Source of the DNA: an uncultured Hyphomonas sp.
GTDB taxonomy: Bacteria; Pseudomonadota; Alphaproteobacteria; Caulobacterales; Hyphomonadaceae
Assembly (NCBI RefSeq): GCF_963675305.1
Contig: NZ_OY776147.1
Coordinates: 2,728,001-2,792,000 of the forward strand
Length of the DNA stretch: 64,000 nt
Direction: 5' to 3'
Position 1 is the stretch's first letter. Each line of letters starts with the position of its first letter. A program made the translations under genes and the position numbers. The notes beneath the pieces are model-generated. The model ran no database searches, was not told where the DNA came from, and saw only the letters and a list, made by a program, of their open reading frames with translations. Positions 25,280 to 34,723 of this stretch are shown here, one piece after another.

Positions 25280-25303
25280 GCCAGTTCCTTCCCCCAAGCA
25301 GCG

Positions 25304-26620
25304 TCACTCTGCAAGCGCGCGATAAACGAGATTGGCGGATTCCGACCGCAGGCTCCGGTCGAGGCTACCCGGAAAACGCTGGATCATGCCGATGAAGAAG
25401 AGGTCGTTCACCGGATCGATCCAGAACCAGGTGCCTGCCGCGCCGCCCCAGTAATAAGTCCCTTCCGGCTGGCTTGCGCCACTCGCCGACGGGTCGACAT
25501 AGACCGCGAAGTCCAGCCCGAAGCCCTGCCCCGCCATTTGCGGATTGGGGCTGACACCGTCGGAGAACAGGCCAACGCCTTCGGGCAGAACATCGGTGCG
25601 CATCAGCCTGACCGTTTCAGGCTCAAGAATGCGGACGCCATTCAGCTCGCCGCCATTCACCAGCATCTGGCAGAACCGGGCATAGTCCCCGATGGTGGAG
25701 ACGAGGCCCTGCCCGCCCTTTTCCATCCCGATCTCGCCTTTGCGAAAGTCCAGGTTCGGCGCCTCAAGCGGCTGCAGAACGCCGGTCTCCCGGTTCGGCG
25801 TGAAGACATCGGAGAAGCGGTCGCGCTTGTCCTCCGGCACATAAAAGCCGGTATCGGCCATGTCGAGCGGGCCGAAAATCTCGTCCTGCAGATATTCGCC
25901 AAAGCGCTTCCCGCTGAGCTTCTCGACAATATAGCCCTGCAGATCGACCGCCGTGCTGTAGGCCCAGTTGGTGCCGGGCTGGTAGAGCAGCGGCACGGTG
26001 GCGAGCCGCGAGACATAGGTGTCCATGTCCGGCGCGCCCAGCACCTCGGCTTCGGCGAACATCTTGTTGACCGGGTCGTCGCTGAACAGGCCGTAGGCGA
26101 ACCCTGCCGTGTGGCTCATCAGTTCCCGCATCGTGGCCGGCCGGTCCGGATTCACGAGGATCGGCTCGCCGGCCTCATCCAGCCCTTCGAACACTTTCAG
26201 GCCTGCCAGTTCAGGTACGAATTTGGTGATCGGGTCGTCCAGGCTGAACGCCCCGTCCTCATACAGGGTCATCAGGGCGACGCCCGTAATCGGCTTGGAC
26301 ATGGAATAGATCCGGAAGATCGTGTCTTCGGTGATGGGCGCCTGATCGGCTGCGCGGCGAATGCCGTACTGATCGTAATTGATGACCTGCCCGTCTTTCA
26401 CCAGAAGCGTGGAGATGCCCTCCACAAGCCCGTCATCGACCGATTTGCGCATGGCGGCATCCAACGCTTCCAGTCCGTTTGCGGAAAACCCCGCCGGAGT
26501 TTCGGCGGCATCCAGATGGTTAAAAGTGATGGCTTGCGGGCCCGCTGCAGGCGCAGTGGTGCAGGCCACAAGGCCCAGAATGGCCAGGGACGACAGAAAT
26601 ATGCTCGGGCGCCAGTTCAC
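25304..26620 (-). CDS. Serine hydrolase / beta-lactamase-fold lipoprotein
   Basis: A 438-residue protein with a lipobox (LAILGLVAC, Cys20), indicating an envelope lipoprotein. The class-C beta-lactamase/esterase fold is indicated by SMSK (YSMSKPITG), the nucleophile Ser and Lys, and a WAYSTA segment corresponding to the Tyr motif. C-terminal YYWGGAAGTWFWIDP matches the KTG-equivalent region of esterase EstB-like enzymes. An esterase or peptidoglycan/peptide-processing role is more likely than true beta-lactamase activity. The start is GTG with GGGAGGAT upstream. It heads the five-gene minus-strand run. Confidence 0.87.
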   Translation of the reverse strand: MNWRPSIFLSSLAILGLVACTTAPAAGPQAITFNHLDAAETPAGFSANGLEALDAAMRKSVDDGLVEGISTLLVKDGQVINYDQYGIRRAADQAPITEDTIFRIYSMSKPITGVALMTLYEDGAFSLDDPITKFVPELAGLKVFEGLDEAGEPILVNPDRPATMRELMSHTAGFAYGLFSDDPVNKMFAEAEVLGAPDMDTYVSRLATVPLLYQPGTNWAYSTAVDLQGYIVEKLSGKRFGEYLQDEIFGPLDMADTGFYVPEDKRDRFSDVFTPNRETGVLQPLEAPNLDFRKGEIGMEKGGQGLVSTIGDYARFCQMLVNGGELNGVRILEPETVRLMRTDVLPEGVGLFSDGVSPNPQMAGQGFGLDFAVYVDPSASGASQPEGTYYWGGAAGTWFWIDPVNDLFFIGMIQRFPGSLDRSLRSESANLVYRALAE

Positions 26621-26762
26621 GGATTATCCTCCCAGCCCCGCACAGGAGCTTTGGTCTTCGCTTTCCCGCACACTACAGAGTTCGGCGGCCTGGCGCCAAG
26701 CCGGAACGTTGCGGCATCCTACGCATTGATCCTTCAGGTTATGCCACAACAGGAGATTTCCA

Positions 26763-27203
26763 ATGAAACGCACCGCCACAGCCATCTGGAAAGGCAATCT
26801 GCGCGAAGGCACCGGCACGCTGGACACGCAGAGCGGCGCCCTCGACGCGCATCCCTATTCTTTCAAGGCCCGGTTCGAGGATGAAAACGGCAAGTCCGGC
26901 ACCAATCCGGAGGAATTGCTGGGCGCGGCCCATGCCGGCTGTTTCACCATGCAGCTGTCGCACCTGCTGGCCGAGGCAGGTCACCCGGCGGAGCAGCTGA
27001 AGACCACCGCAGCCGTTTCGGTCGAACCGAAAGATGGCGGCGGCTTCGAGATCACGCACAGCGCGCTCAGCCTTGAGGCAAAAGTCCCGGGCATCGAACC
27101 AGACATATTCGAGGCCATTGCCGGCAAGGCCAAGGCCGGATGCCCCGTCTCCGTTGCGCTGGGCGGCGTTGAAATCACACTGGAAACCCGCCTCGACCGC
27201 TGA
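26763..27203 (+). CDS. OsmC-family peroxiredoxin
   Basis: A 146-residue OsmC-like hydroperoxide reductase. The redox cysteines are C60 (AAHAGCFTM) and C127 (AKAGCPVS), and the N half carries GKSGTNPEELL. OsmC reduces organic peroxides, using both cysteines and a lipoyl/thiol donor. RBS AGGAGA precedes the ATG. It is divergent from the serine hydrolase gene. Ohr is the nearest alternative; overall motifs favour OsmC. Confidence 0.9.
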   Translation: MKRTATAIWKGNLREGTGTLDTQSGALDAHPYSFKARFEDENGKSGTNPEELLGAAHAGCFTMQLSHLLAEAGHPAEQLKTTAAVSVEPKDGGGFEITHSALSLEAKVPGIEPDIFEAIAGKAKAGCPVSVALGGVEITLETRLDR

Positions 27204-27265
27204 CCAAGGGTGGAAATTTTCCGCTTTTGCTGCCACATTCGGCCCAGACAGCAGAAAGTTACCCG

Positions 27266-28087
27266 ATGACCGACACCGACCTCCTCCTGCCCATGCGCAC
27301 GGGCGAAATCCGCATTCACGATGCCGAAGGCTTCGAGGGCATGCGCAAGGCCGGGCGGCTGGTGGCGGAATGTCTCGACATGCTGGTGCCGGAAGTGAAG
27401 CCGGGCGTGACGACCGAACACCTCGACAATCTGATCCGGGAGTTCGTGCTGGACCATGGCGCGACCTCTGCCACGATCGGCTATCGCGGCTATCGCCACG
27501 CGTCCTGCATCTCGATCAACCACGTGATCTGCCACGGCATTCCGGGGCCAAAACCGCTGAAGGAAGGCGACATCGCCAATATCGACGTGACGCTCATCAT
27601 CGATGGCTGGCACGGCGACCATTCGCGCATGTTCGGCGTCGGCGAGGTGAAGCGGAAGGCCGAGCGCCTGATGGACGTCACCTATGAGGCCATGATGGCC
27701 GGCATCGCACAGGTGAAGCCGGGCAACCGTTTCGGCGACATCGGCGGCGCGATCAGCGAGATCGCCCGCAAGAACCGCATGTCCGTGGTCGAGGATTTCT
27801 GCGGCCACGGCCTCGGCCGTCTTTTCCATGACGAACCGAACGTGATCCACTCCGCCGACTACAATACCGGACCGGAACTGAAGCCCGGCATGTTCTTCAC
27901 CATCGAACCGATGCTGAACCTTGGCCGCAAGGATGCGAACATCCTGCCCGACGGCTGGACGGCCGTGACCCGCGACCGCCAGCTCTCGGCCCAGTATGAG
28001 CATTCCGTCGGCGTCACCGAGGACGGCGTGGAAATCTTCACGACCAGCCCGAAAGGCTGGCACCAGCCGCACAAGGTGGTGCTTTAG
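27266..28087 (+). CDS. map: Methionine aminopeptidase, type I
   Basis: A 273-residue MetAP that removes N-terminal Met from nascent proteins. The dinuclear-metal ligands are visible: D107 (NIDVT), D118 (HGDHSR), H181 (GHGLGR), E214 (TIEPM) and E245 (QYEHS). H90 (ICHGIP) is the substrate-binding His. ATG 27266 is chosen; 27227 would add 13 unlikely residues. It is 62 bp downstream of osmC and converges on the cupin gene with 4 bp between stops. Confidence 0.96.
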   Translation: MTDTDLLLPMRTGEIRIHDAEGFEGMRKAGRLVAECLDMLVPEVKPGVTTEHLDNLIREFVLDHGATSATIGYRGYRHASCISINHVICHGIPGPKPLKEGDIANIDVTLIIDGWHGDHSRMFGVGEVKRKAERLMDVTYEAMMAGIAQVKPGNRFGDIGGAISEIARKNRMSVVEDFCGHGLGRLFHDEPNVIHSADYNTGPELKPGMFFTIEPMLNLGRKDANILPDGWTAVTRDRQLSAQYEHSVGVTEDGVEIFTTSPKGWHQPHKVVL

Positions 28088-28091
28088 GCCC

Positions 28092-28682
28092 CTATTCCTG
28101 TTCAGGTTCCGTCGGAGGCGGCGGCGCGTAGAACGGCGCGGCGGCTTCCGGCATCTGATCCATTGAAATGACGATGCCATGCTCGGCAGCGAGCTGGCCG
28201 ATCACGGCGCCGGCCTCTTCGGCATTGGCGGGTCTGGCTTCGGCGATCCGGGGCGCAGCACTCGCCATGAATGCCTCGAAGGAACTGCCGGTCGTGGTCA
28301 TCAGCAGTTCGGTCGGCGTATCGCTGCCGTTCCAGAACATGTGCGCATGGCCGCGGTTGAGGGCCGCAAAGTCCCCCGGCTTGAGGCGCAGCGTTTCGCC
28401 ATTCGACAGAACGTCCAGCGTGCCCGAGAGGACATAGAAATACTCGTCTTCCAAGCTGTGCGTGTGCGGCGGCGAGCCCGGGCTCTTCGGCGGCAGGAGG
28501 AATTCGTAGATGGTCACCTCCCCCGCCGATTCCGCGTTCGACAGCAGGAGGCGGACCGGGTGGAACGGATTGTCCACCATCTCGCCCTTGGCAGCCCGCA
28601 CCAGCTTGTCCGGATGGTCAGCATGGGCACAGGCGGCAAGGCCAAAGGCCAGCGCAGGCAGGATTGCCGTGGTCAGTTTCAT
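28092..28682 (-). CDS. Cupin-domain lipoprotein
   Basis: A 196-residue protein: signal/lipobox (AFGLAAC, Cys18) followed by a cupin barrel with PPHTHSLEDEYFYVLSG (motif 1, two His and a Glu) and the LKPGDFAALNRGHAHMFWN second motif. The metal-binding His/Glu set is present, so a metal-dependent role in the periplasm is possible, but cupins are functionally diverse. The C terminus is Pro-rich. ATG 28682 is chosen (lipobox position). Confidence 0.8.
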   Translation of the reverse strand: MKLTTAILPALAFGLAACAHADHPDKLVRAAKGEMVDNPFHPVRLLLSNAESAGEVTIYEFLLPPKSPGSPPHTHSLEDEYFYVLSGTLDVLSNGETLRLKPGDFAALNRGHAHMFWNGSDTPTELLMTTTGSSFEAFMASAAPRIAEARPANAEEAGAVIGQLAAEHGIVISMDQMPEAAAPFYAPPPPTEPEQE

Positions 28683-28810
28683 ACCGGTTTCCCCTTTTCT
28701 TTTCCGGCCTCTTGGCGGGCCGTGAAGGAAACGCTTCCACAGGAATTCTCCCCCGGCAAGCGCGCCAAACCCACTTTGTCGAAACGGATTTTCGTGGTTT
28801 CTCCGCAGGG

Positions 28811-29500
28811 ATGAAAAGCGGAACGGACAAACCTCACTGGCAAGGCCATCGCGAGCGCCTGCGCGGCAAGCTGCTGTCGCGCGGCGCGGCAGCGCTCGAC
28901 GATTACGAGATTCTCGAAGTCCTGCTGATGGCATTTATCCCCCGGCGGGACGTGAAGCCGATCGCCAAGGCGCTGGAGGCAAAGTTCGGCGGCCTGTCCG
29001 GCGTGCTGGCCGCGCCGGCTGGCGATCTCGTCAAGGTGGACGGCATCGGCGAAACCGTGGCCGCCTATCTGAAAGCCGTCGCCGAACTGCAGAGCCGGGC
29101 GAGCCTGCAGGAAATCCGCAAGCGCGAGGTCATCTCCTCCTGGTCGGCCCTGCTGGAATATGTCCGCCGCGAGATGCAGCATGAGACGCGTGAGCAGTTC
29201 CGTGTGCTTTTCCTGGACCGGAAAAACCAGCTGATTGCCGATGAGGTCATGAGCCAGGGCACGGTGGACCAGGCCCCCGTCTATCCGCGCGAGATTGCCC
29301 GCCGGGCGCTTGAGCTCGCCGCCTCCAGCCTGATCCTGGTGCACAACCACCCTTCGGGTGACACCACGCCCTCGCGCGCCGACATCGACATGACGCGGGA
29401 AATCATCGACGCGCTCATTCCCTTTGAAATCGAGGTCCATGACCATCTGATCGCCGGAACCGGCGGCGTCACCAGCTTCCGGTCTGCAGGCCTGATCTGA
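28811..29500 (+). CDS. radC: RadC-family JAB-domain protein
   Basis: A 229-residue RadC homolog. The N half has a helix-hairpin-helix-like region (LVKVDGIGETVAAYLKAV). The C half contains the JAMM/MPN+ metal motif HNHPSGDTTPSRADID with the upstream Glu in DEVMSQGTVD. Despite the old name, a role in DNA repair is doubtful; several family members act in natural transformation or associate with mobile DNA. ATG 28811 (MKSGTDK) is chosen as the first start upstream of the conserved region. Confidence 0.93.
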   Translation: MKSGTDKPHWQGHRERLRGKLLSRGAAALDDYEILEVLLMAFIPRRDVKPIAKALEAKFGGLSGVLAAPAGDLVKVDGIGETVAAYLKAVAELQSRASLQEIRKREVISSWSALLEYVRREMQHETREQFRVLFLDRKNQLIADEVMSQGTVDQAPVYPREIARRALELAASSLILVHNHPSGDTTPSRADIDMTREIIDALIPFEIEVHDHLIAGTGGVTSFRSAGLI

Positions 29501-29607
29501 TGATTACCTTACGATAAGGCTTGCAGCGGGCGCGCGGGGCACTACCGTGGTGCCATCGCCAGCAAATGCTCCGGTCAGAAGAGCAACGCTGCATCGGAGG
29601 AGACTAC

Positions 29608-31116
29608 ATGAGCGATACGACAGCCGGCCCGGCAGCTCAGCCTGGCCACATCACCGGTTTTGGCTCTCGTGGCTACAGGACGTACGTCCTGATGTCCCTC
29701 ATGCTGGTTTACACGCTGAACTTCATCGACCGGTCCCTGATCGGCGTGGTTGGCCAGCCGATCATGGATTCCTTCGGCCTCAGCGACGCCCAATGGGGCC
29801 TGCTGAACGGCCCGCCCTTTGCCCTCTTCTACGCCCTGATGGGCATTCCGATCGCCATGTGGGCCGACCGCGGCAACCGCGTCTTCATCATTGGTCTCTG
29901 CATCATCATCTGGTCCATCATGACAGCGCTTTGCGGCCTGGCGGCGGGCTTTATCTGGCTGCTTCTGTTCCGTGTCGGCGTGGCCATTGGTGAAGCCGGC
30001 TGTACGCCTCCCGCCAACTCGCTGATCACCGACTATTACCCGCCGAAGAGCCGCGCCAACGCACTCGGCATCTACTCCATGGGTGTCACCATCGGCGGCG
30101 TCCTGGCCCAGCTGTTCGGCGGCACGATCGCCTCCATCAAGGGCCCGGACATGGGCAACTGGCTACATTCCCTCGGCCTTGGCTTCATGTTCGATCACCT
30201 GAACTGGGAAACGGTTGAAGGCTGGCGCATTGCCTTTGTCGTGATCGGCACGCCAGGCGTGCTGATCGCCGCACTGATCTGGTTCACGATGAAGGAACCG
30301 CCGCGCGGACACTCAGACGCGCCTTCGCTGCACATTGAGAAAGCCGGCATTCTGGAAGCCTTCAAGGAATTCGGCCGCAAACCCACTTTCTGGACGCTGT
30401 CGCTCGGCGCGGCCTTTGTCGCCTTTGTCGGCTATGGCCTGTTCGCCTTCCAGACGCCATTCCTGATGCGCGTCCATGGCGTCAGCCTGCATGATGCCGC
30501 CGTGAAGTTCGGCGCGCCGCTGTCCGCCGTTGCTGCGGGGGGAACATTCCTCGGCGGTTACCTCGCAGAGAAACTGTCGCATCGCTTCCCGGCCGTGTCG
30601 GCCTGGCTGCCCGGTGTCGGCCTGCTGATTGCCGTGCCGGCCTATTCCATCGCCTTCCTGACTTCTTCACTGACTGTGGCAATCTTCTTCTGGGTCATCG
30701 CGGCCGTCACGCACTATGCCTATCTCGGCGCCCAGTACACAGTCGGTACCGGCATCGTCAGCCCGCGCGCCCGTGCCACGACGATCTCGGTCCTGCTGTT
30801 CATCGTCGCCCTGATCGGCAACGGCATCGGCCCGATGTTCACCGGCTGGATGAGCACGCATTTCATGTCTTCAAGCCTGGCGGCCCAGGGCCTTTCGGAC
30901 CAGTTCGCAACCTTCGAACCGAAATTCTGCGGCGTGAATGTCGAGCAGCTCGGCGCCGACGGCCCGGCCCTCTGCTCGGCCTATGCCGAAGGCCTGCGCC
31001 ATTCCATGGTTGCCACGGTGATGATCTTCATCATCGCTGCTGCGTTCTACTTCCTCGCCGCGCGCACCTTCATGCGCGACCGCTACGACCCCGCTGTACC
31101 TTCCGGACAAGGATGA
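29608..31116 (+). CDS. MFS transporter (paralog 1)
   Basis: A 502-residue major facilitator with about 12 membrane helices. TLNFIDRSLIGVVGQPI in TM1 and GEAGCTPPANSLITDYYPPKSRA in the TM4-5 region match its downstream neighbour closely. The NFIDR/GEAGC pattern is found in MFS clade proteins for organic acids and related solutes, but no substrate can be named. GGAGGAG precedes the ATG. A 32-bp gap to paralog 2 suggests co-transcription. Confidence 0.88.
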   Translation: MSDTTAGPAAQPGHITGFGSRGYRTYVLMSLMLVYTLNFIDRSLIGVVGQPIMDSFGLSDAQWGLLNGPPFALFYALMGIPIAMWADRGNRVFIIGLCIIIWSIMTALCGLAAGFIWLLLFRVGVAIGEAGCTPPANSLITDYYPPKSRANALGIYSMGVTIGGVLAQLFGGTIASIKGPDMGNWLHSLGLGFMFDHLNWETVEGWRIAFVVIGTPGVLIAALIWFTMKEPPRGHSDAPSLHIEKAGILEAFKEFGRKPTFWTLSLGAAFVAFVGYGLFAFQTPFLMRVHGVSLHDAAVKFGAPLSAVAAGGTFLGGYLAEKLSHRFPAVSAWLPGVGLLIAVPAYSIAFLTSSLTVAIFFWVIAAVTHYAYLGAQYTVGTGIVSPRARATTISVLLFIVALIGNGIGPMFTGWMSTHFMSSSLAAQGLSDQFATFEPKFCGVNVEQLGADGPALCSAYAEGLRHSMVATVMIFIIAAAFYFLAARTFMRDRYDPAVPSGQG

Positions 31117-31148
31117 TTTCGAACCCGGCCCATTGACAGGAGACGCCC

Positions 31149-32630
31149 ATGACTGACGCCGCCGCAGCCCGACCGGGACACGAAACGGGATATGGATCCT
31201 CAGGATACCGCGCCTATGTGCTGAGCGCCTTGCTCGTTGTCTACATCTTCAACTTCATCGACCGGTCGATCTTCGCGATTCTGACCGAGCCGATGAAGAC
31301 GTCGCTGCAGCTGGAAGACTGGCACATGGGCGTGCTGGGTGGCCTCGCCTTTGCGATCTTCTACACGACGCTCGGCATCCCGATTGCGCGCCTCGCCGAA
31401 CGGCGCAGCCGGATCGGCATCATCGTGATTGCGCTGTCCTTGTGGAGCCTGATGACCGTCCTGTGCGGCTTTGCCATGGGCTTCATGTCGCTCTTCCTGT
31501 TCCGCCTCATGGTGGGCGTCGGCGAAGCAGGCTGCACCCCGCCAGCCCAGTCCGTCATCGCCGATTATTTCAAACCGTCCAGCCGCGCGACGGCCGCCTC
31601 GATCTACGCGCTCGGCGTGCCGCTCGGCGGCATGATTGCCGGCCTCGCGGGCGGCCCGATCAATGACTATGTGACCGGCGACAATGTCCACGCCCTGCTG
31701 GACAACTGGGGCTGGACCTGGGCGGTCGAGATGATCGACTGGAAGAGTTTCGAGGGCTGGCGCATCGCCTTTATCGCCGTCGGCCTGCCGGGCGTTTTGA
31801 TCGCCGCGATCCTCGGCATGACCATCAAGGAGCCGCCGCGCGGCTATACTGATCCGCCGAATGCGTCCGGCATGCCGACCGAGCGTTCGGGCTTTGTGAC
31901 AGCGTTCAAGACGCTGATGAAGAAGCCGACCTATGTGCATGTCGTCACCGGGGCGGCCATTGCCTCCTTCGCCGGCTATGGCATCGCGCAATTCTCCACC
32001 TCCTTCCTTCGCCGGACGCATGGCCTCAGCCTGACCGAAGCAGCCCTGATCTTCAGCCTCGTCATCGGCCTGATGGCGGCGATCGGCGTGTTCCTGTCCG
32101 GCTTCCTGGCCGACAAGATGTCGGTGCGCCATCCGAAGGCCCTATCCTGGATGCCGGCGCTGGGCATGGGCCTGTCGGTGCCGCTCTACTGGCTCGGCTA
32201 TCTCGCACCGACCGTGCCGCTGATGCTGCCGCCGCTGATGGCGGCCGCCTTGCTGCACTATTTCTATCTCGGCCCGATGTATGCCGTTTCCACCGGTGTA
32301 GCAGACGCCCGCACCCGGGCCACGGCTGTCGCGCTCACCCTGTTCGCGGTGAACCTGATCGGCATCGGCCTTGGCCCCACCCTGATCGGCATCCTGTCGA
32401 CCTTCCTGAAAACCATGATGCTCGGCGGGTACGACCTCGGCCTGACGCTGGAGATCTGCAAGGATGTGACCGGCCTGCCGGACGCCCAGGCAGCGGCCTG
32501 CAACAGCGCCAATGCCCGGGGCCTGCAATGGTCGATCATCGTCTTCGCCACGCTCTATGGCTGGGCGGCCCTTCATTATCTGTGGGCCGGCAAGACACTG
32601 CAGCGTGACATGATCACCCGGTCGGCTTAA
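31149..32630 (+). CDS. MFS transporter (paralog 2)
   Basis: A 493-residue MFS protein, clearly paralogous to the preceding one: IFNFIDRSIFAILTEPM in TM1 and GEAGCTPPAQSVIADYFKPSSRA in the TM4-5 region. Each has an extra loop between TM6 and TM7 carrying the KEPPRG.. tract. The tandem pair probably arose by duplication and may have diverged in substrate. Only 9 bp separate it from thrB, suggesting one transcript. Confidence 0.88.
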   Translation: MTDAAAARPGHETGYGSSGYRAYVLSALLVVYIFNFIDRSIFAILTEPMKTSLQLEDWHMGVLGGLAFAIFYTTLGIPIARLAERRSRIGIIVIALSLWSLMTVLCGFAMGFMSLFLFRLMVGVGEAGCTPPAQSVIADYFKPSSRATAASIYALGVPLGGMIAGLAGGPINDYVTGDNVHALLDNWGWTWAVEMIDWKSFEGWRIAFIAVGLPGVLIAAILGMTIKEPPRGYTDPPNASGMPTERSGFVTAFKTLMKKPTYVHVVTGAAIASFAGYGIAQFSTSFLRRTHGLSLTEAALIFSLVIGLMAAIGVFLSGFLADKMSVRHPKALSWMPALGMGLSVPLYWLGYLAPTVPLMLPPLMAAALLHYFYLGPMYAVSTGVADARTRATAVALTLFAVNLIGIGLGPTLIGILSTFLKTMMLGGYDLGLTLEICKDVTGLPDAQAAACNSANARGLQWSIIVFATLYGWAALHYLWAGKTLQRDMITRSA

Positions 32631-32639
32631 TCGGGTGGC

Positions 32640-33617
32640 ATGGCTGTCTACACTCAGGTTTCCGACGAGGCGCTCGCCGCCTTCCTGACCGAATACGATC
32701 TCGGCGCCGCGCTTTCCTTCAAGGGGATCGCGGAGGGCGTCGAGAATTCGAACTATTATCTTGAGACCGAAAAAGGCCGCTACATCCTCACCCTGTTCGA
32801 GAAGCGGGTGAATGCGGAGGAGCTGCCCTACTTCGTCGCCCTGAAACAGCACCTCGCCGCCAAGGGCTATCCGTGCCCCTCGCCCATCGCTGCACGGGAC
32901 GGCAAGGCGCTGCGCCAACTGGAAGGACGCCCGGCGCTGATCGTCACCTTCATCGACGGTCTCTCCCCCCGCAGACCAAATGTCACCCAGTGCCGGGAGC
33001 TTGGCGCGGGCATGGCACGCATGCACCTCGCTTTGGCCGACTTCGGCATGGAGCGCGCGAACAGTCTCGGCCCGGCTTCATGGCCGCGTCTGTGGGCCGG
33101 CCGGGAAGCCGACGCAGACGCGCTCCAGCCCGGCCTCGCCGAGGCCATTGCAGGCGATCTTGCCGCCAATGCCGAAGCCAGGCCGCAATCGCTCGGCCTG
33201 CCGCGCGGCACGATCCATGCGGATCTCTTCCCCGACAATGCCTTCTTCCTGGGCGATAAATTCTCCGGCGCCATCGATTTCTATTTCGCCTGCACCGATG
33301 CCCTCGCCTATGACCTCGCCATCTGCCTCAATGCCTGGGCCTTCGAAGATGGCGGGCGCGACTCGCTGGATTATAATTTCTCCAAGGGCGCGGCCCTGAT
33401 CGCAGGCTATGAGAGCGTGCGGCCGCTGGAACCTGCCGAGCGCGATGCCCTGCCCGTTCTGGCCCGCGGCGCGGCGCTCCGTTTTTTCCTGACGCGCCTC
33501 GTCGACTGGTCGTCGACGCCGGAAGGTGCCCTCGTAAAGCCCAAAAACCCCCTCGAATATGCCGGACGCCTCGCCTTCCATCGCAAAGTGGAAACGGCGG
33601 AAGGATACGGTGCGTGA
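32640..33617 (+). CDS. thrB: Homoserine kinase (ThrB, APH-fold type)
   Basis: A 325-residue protein-kinase-fold homoserine kinase: N-lobe GIAEGVENSNYYLET, catalytic loop HADLFPDNAFF (His/Asp-x4-Asn Brenner motif) and metal site IDFYFAC. It phosphorylates L-homoserine in threonine synthesis. It follows the second MFS transporter by 9 bp and overlaps the next gene by 4 bp (GTGA). Neighbouring thrA/thrC are absent. Confidence 0.93.
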   Translation: MAVYTQVSDEALAAFLTEYDLGAALSFKGIAEGVENSNYYLETEKGRYILTLFEKRVNAEELPYFVALKQHLAAKGYPCPSPIAARDGKALRQLEGRPALIVTFIDGLSPRRPNVTQCRELGAGMARMHLALADFGMERANSLGPASWPRLWAGREADADALQPGLAEAIAGDLAANAEARPQSLGLPRGTIHADLFPDNAFFLGDKFSGAIDFYFACTDALAYDLAICLNAWAFEDGGRDSLDYNFSKGAALIAGYESVRPLEPAERDALPVLARGAALRFFLTRLVDWSSTPEGALVKPKNPLEYAGRLAFHRKVETAEGYGA

Positions 33618-34105
33618 ACCAGGACTGGAAAGAATGGCTGAGGCTCGCCCTCGCAACCCTCCTCTCCCCGATCCTCGCTGCGGGACTCGCGGCCGCCTTC
33701 CTCGCCACACAAATCGCGCCTGAACTGGTCTTCCGGGTCGAGATCGATTCCGTCACATCGCGGCCAGCGACCCTGCCGGAAATCATGGCCAGCCTGTTCG
33801 GCTTCGGCATGCTGGGCGGCGCCTTCGGCATCTTCCTTGGCTGGCCCGCCATGATGATTGCCGGACTGCCTGCGCACCGCTGGCTGGTTCGCAAAGGCCG
33901 GACGGACTGGCTGCCCTACGCCCTGACCGGCCTCGCCGCAGGCACGGTCACCATGCTCATTTATTTCCTGGCCACCGGCAGTCTGCGTGACCCTTCGCTG
34001 TTGCTGGACGCCTCGCCCCTGCTGGCAACCGGCCCGCTGACCGGCTTCCTCGCCGCAAGCCTCTTCTGGCTGGTCCGCCTGCCCGGACGGATCTCCGCAT
34101 CATGA
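33614..34105 (+). CDS. Four-TM membrane protein, unknown
   Basis: A 163-residue protein with four hydrophobic segments. Its start is GTG at 33614, overlapping the thrB stop, and its stop overlaps the next ATG (ATGA). The three genes are therefore probably translated together. The residues around the second helix (GFGMLGGAFGIFLGWPAMM) are glycine-rich. No family recognised. Confidence 0.65.
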   Translation: MNQDWKEWLRLALATLLSPILAAGLAAAFLATQIAPELVFRVEIDSVTSRPATLPEIMASLFGFGMLGGAFGIFLGWPAMMIAGLPAHRWLVRKGRTDWLPYALTGLAAGTVTMLIYFLATGSLRDPSLLLDASPLLATGPLTGFLAASLFWLVRLPGRISAS

Positions 34106-34665
34106 CCGAGGCGCCTGCTCCGGTGGAACTGCCTGGCTATGCCGGACCGGCAACGCGGCGCAGCTTCCGGCGGATCAAGCTTGGCCTGTTCCTGTCATCG
34201 CTCGCCGCCTGCCTGTTCGTCACCCTCATCGGCGTCGTCTGTACACGGGTGATGATGCTGGCGATGGGCATCACCGGCACGGCGGCCAGTTACAGTATGC
34301 TGAGCGGCAGCGGCTTCGTCGGCGGGATGAGCGGCGCCTTCCAGCTGGCGAGCTATAATTTCTTCCTCTTCTTCATCAATGTGCCGGCCGCCTGGCTGGC
34401 GCTCGGCCTCTCCATCGGGCGGTTTCCCTATCGCGGCATCATGCACCGCAAGCCCTACCTCCGCTGGGGCAGCATCTGGGGCGCGATCCTTGTCGGCGGC
34501 ACGACCGGCTTTTTTGGCACCCTCGCCAGCATCCCCAGCGGCATGGGCGCACTAACCGGCGGCGTTTTCATCGGCACCATTGCAGGCGCACTCTGCGGGT
34601 GGCTGTTCCATGCCATCGTGAAGCCCGCCAACCAGCTCGCCGATGTGGACATCGACGTCTTCTGA
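34102..34665 (+). CDS. Membrane protein, unknown
   Basis: A 187-residue protein, about four to five membrane segments, with Gly/Ala/Ser-rich helices (SGSGFVGGMSGAFQLASYNF). It overlaps the preceding gene by 4 bp, and the C terminus is a short acidic tail (LADVDIDVF). With its neighbour it could form a heteromeric membrane complex; this is inference from spacing alone. Confidence 0.65.
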   Translation: MTEAPAPVELPGYAGPATRRSFRRIKLGLFLSSLAACLFVTLIGVVCTRVMMLAMGITGTAASYSMLSGSGFVGGMSGAFQLASYNFFLFFINVPAAWLALGLSIGRFPYRGIMHRKPYLRWGSIWGAILVGGTTGFFGTLASIPSGMGALTGGVFIGTIAGALCGWLFHAIVKPANQLADVDIDVF

Positions 34666-34723
34666 CGCTTGAAAATTGCCCTCTATGGTTGTACAAATTC
34701 TCCCAATGATTGGGGGATGGCGC

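Noticed and set aside
24896..26884. Plus-strand frame of about 662 codons across cinA and the serine hydrolase
   Set aside because: It is antisense to two well-formed genes with motifs and RBSs, and runs into the osmC gene in the wrong frame.
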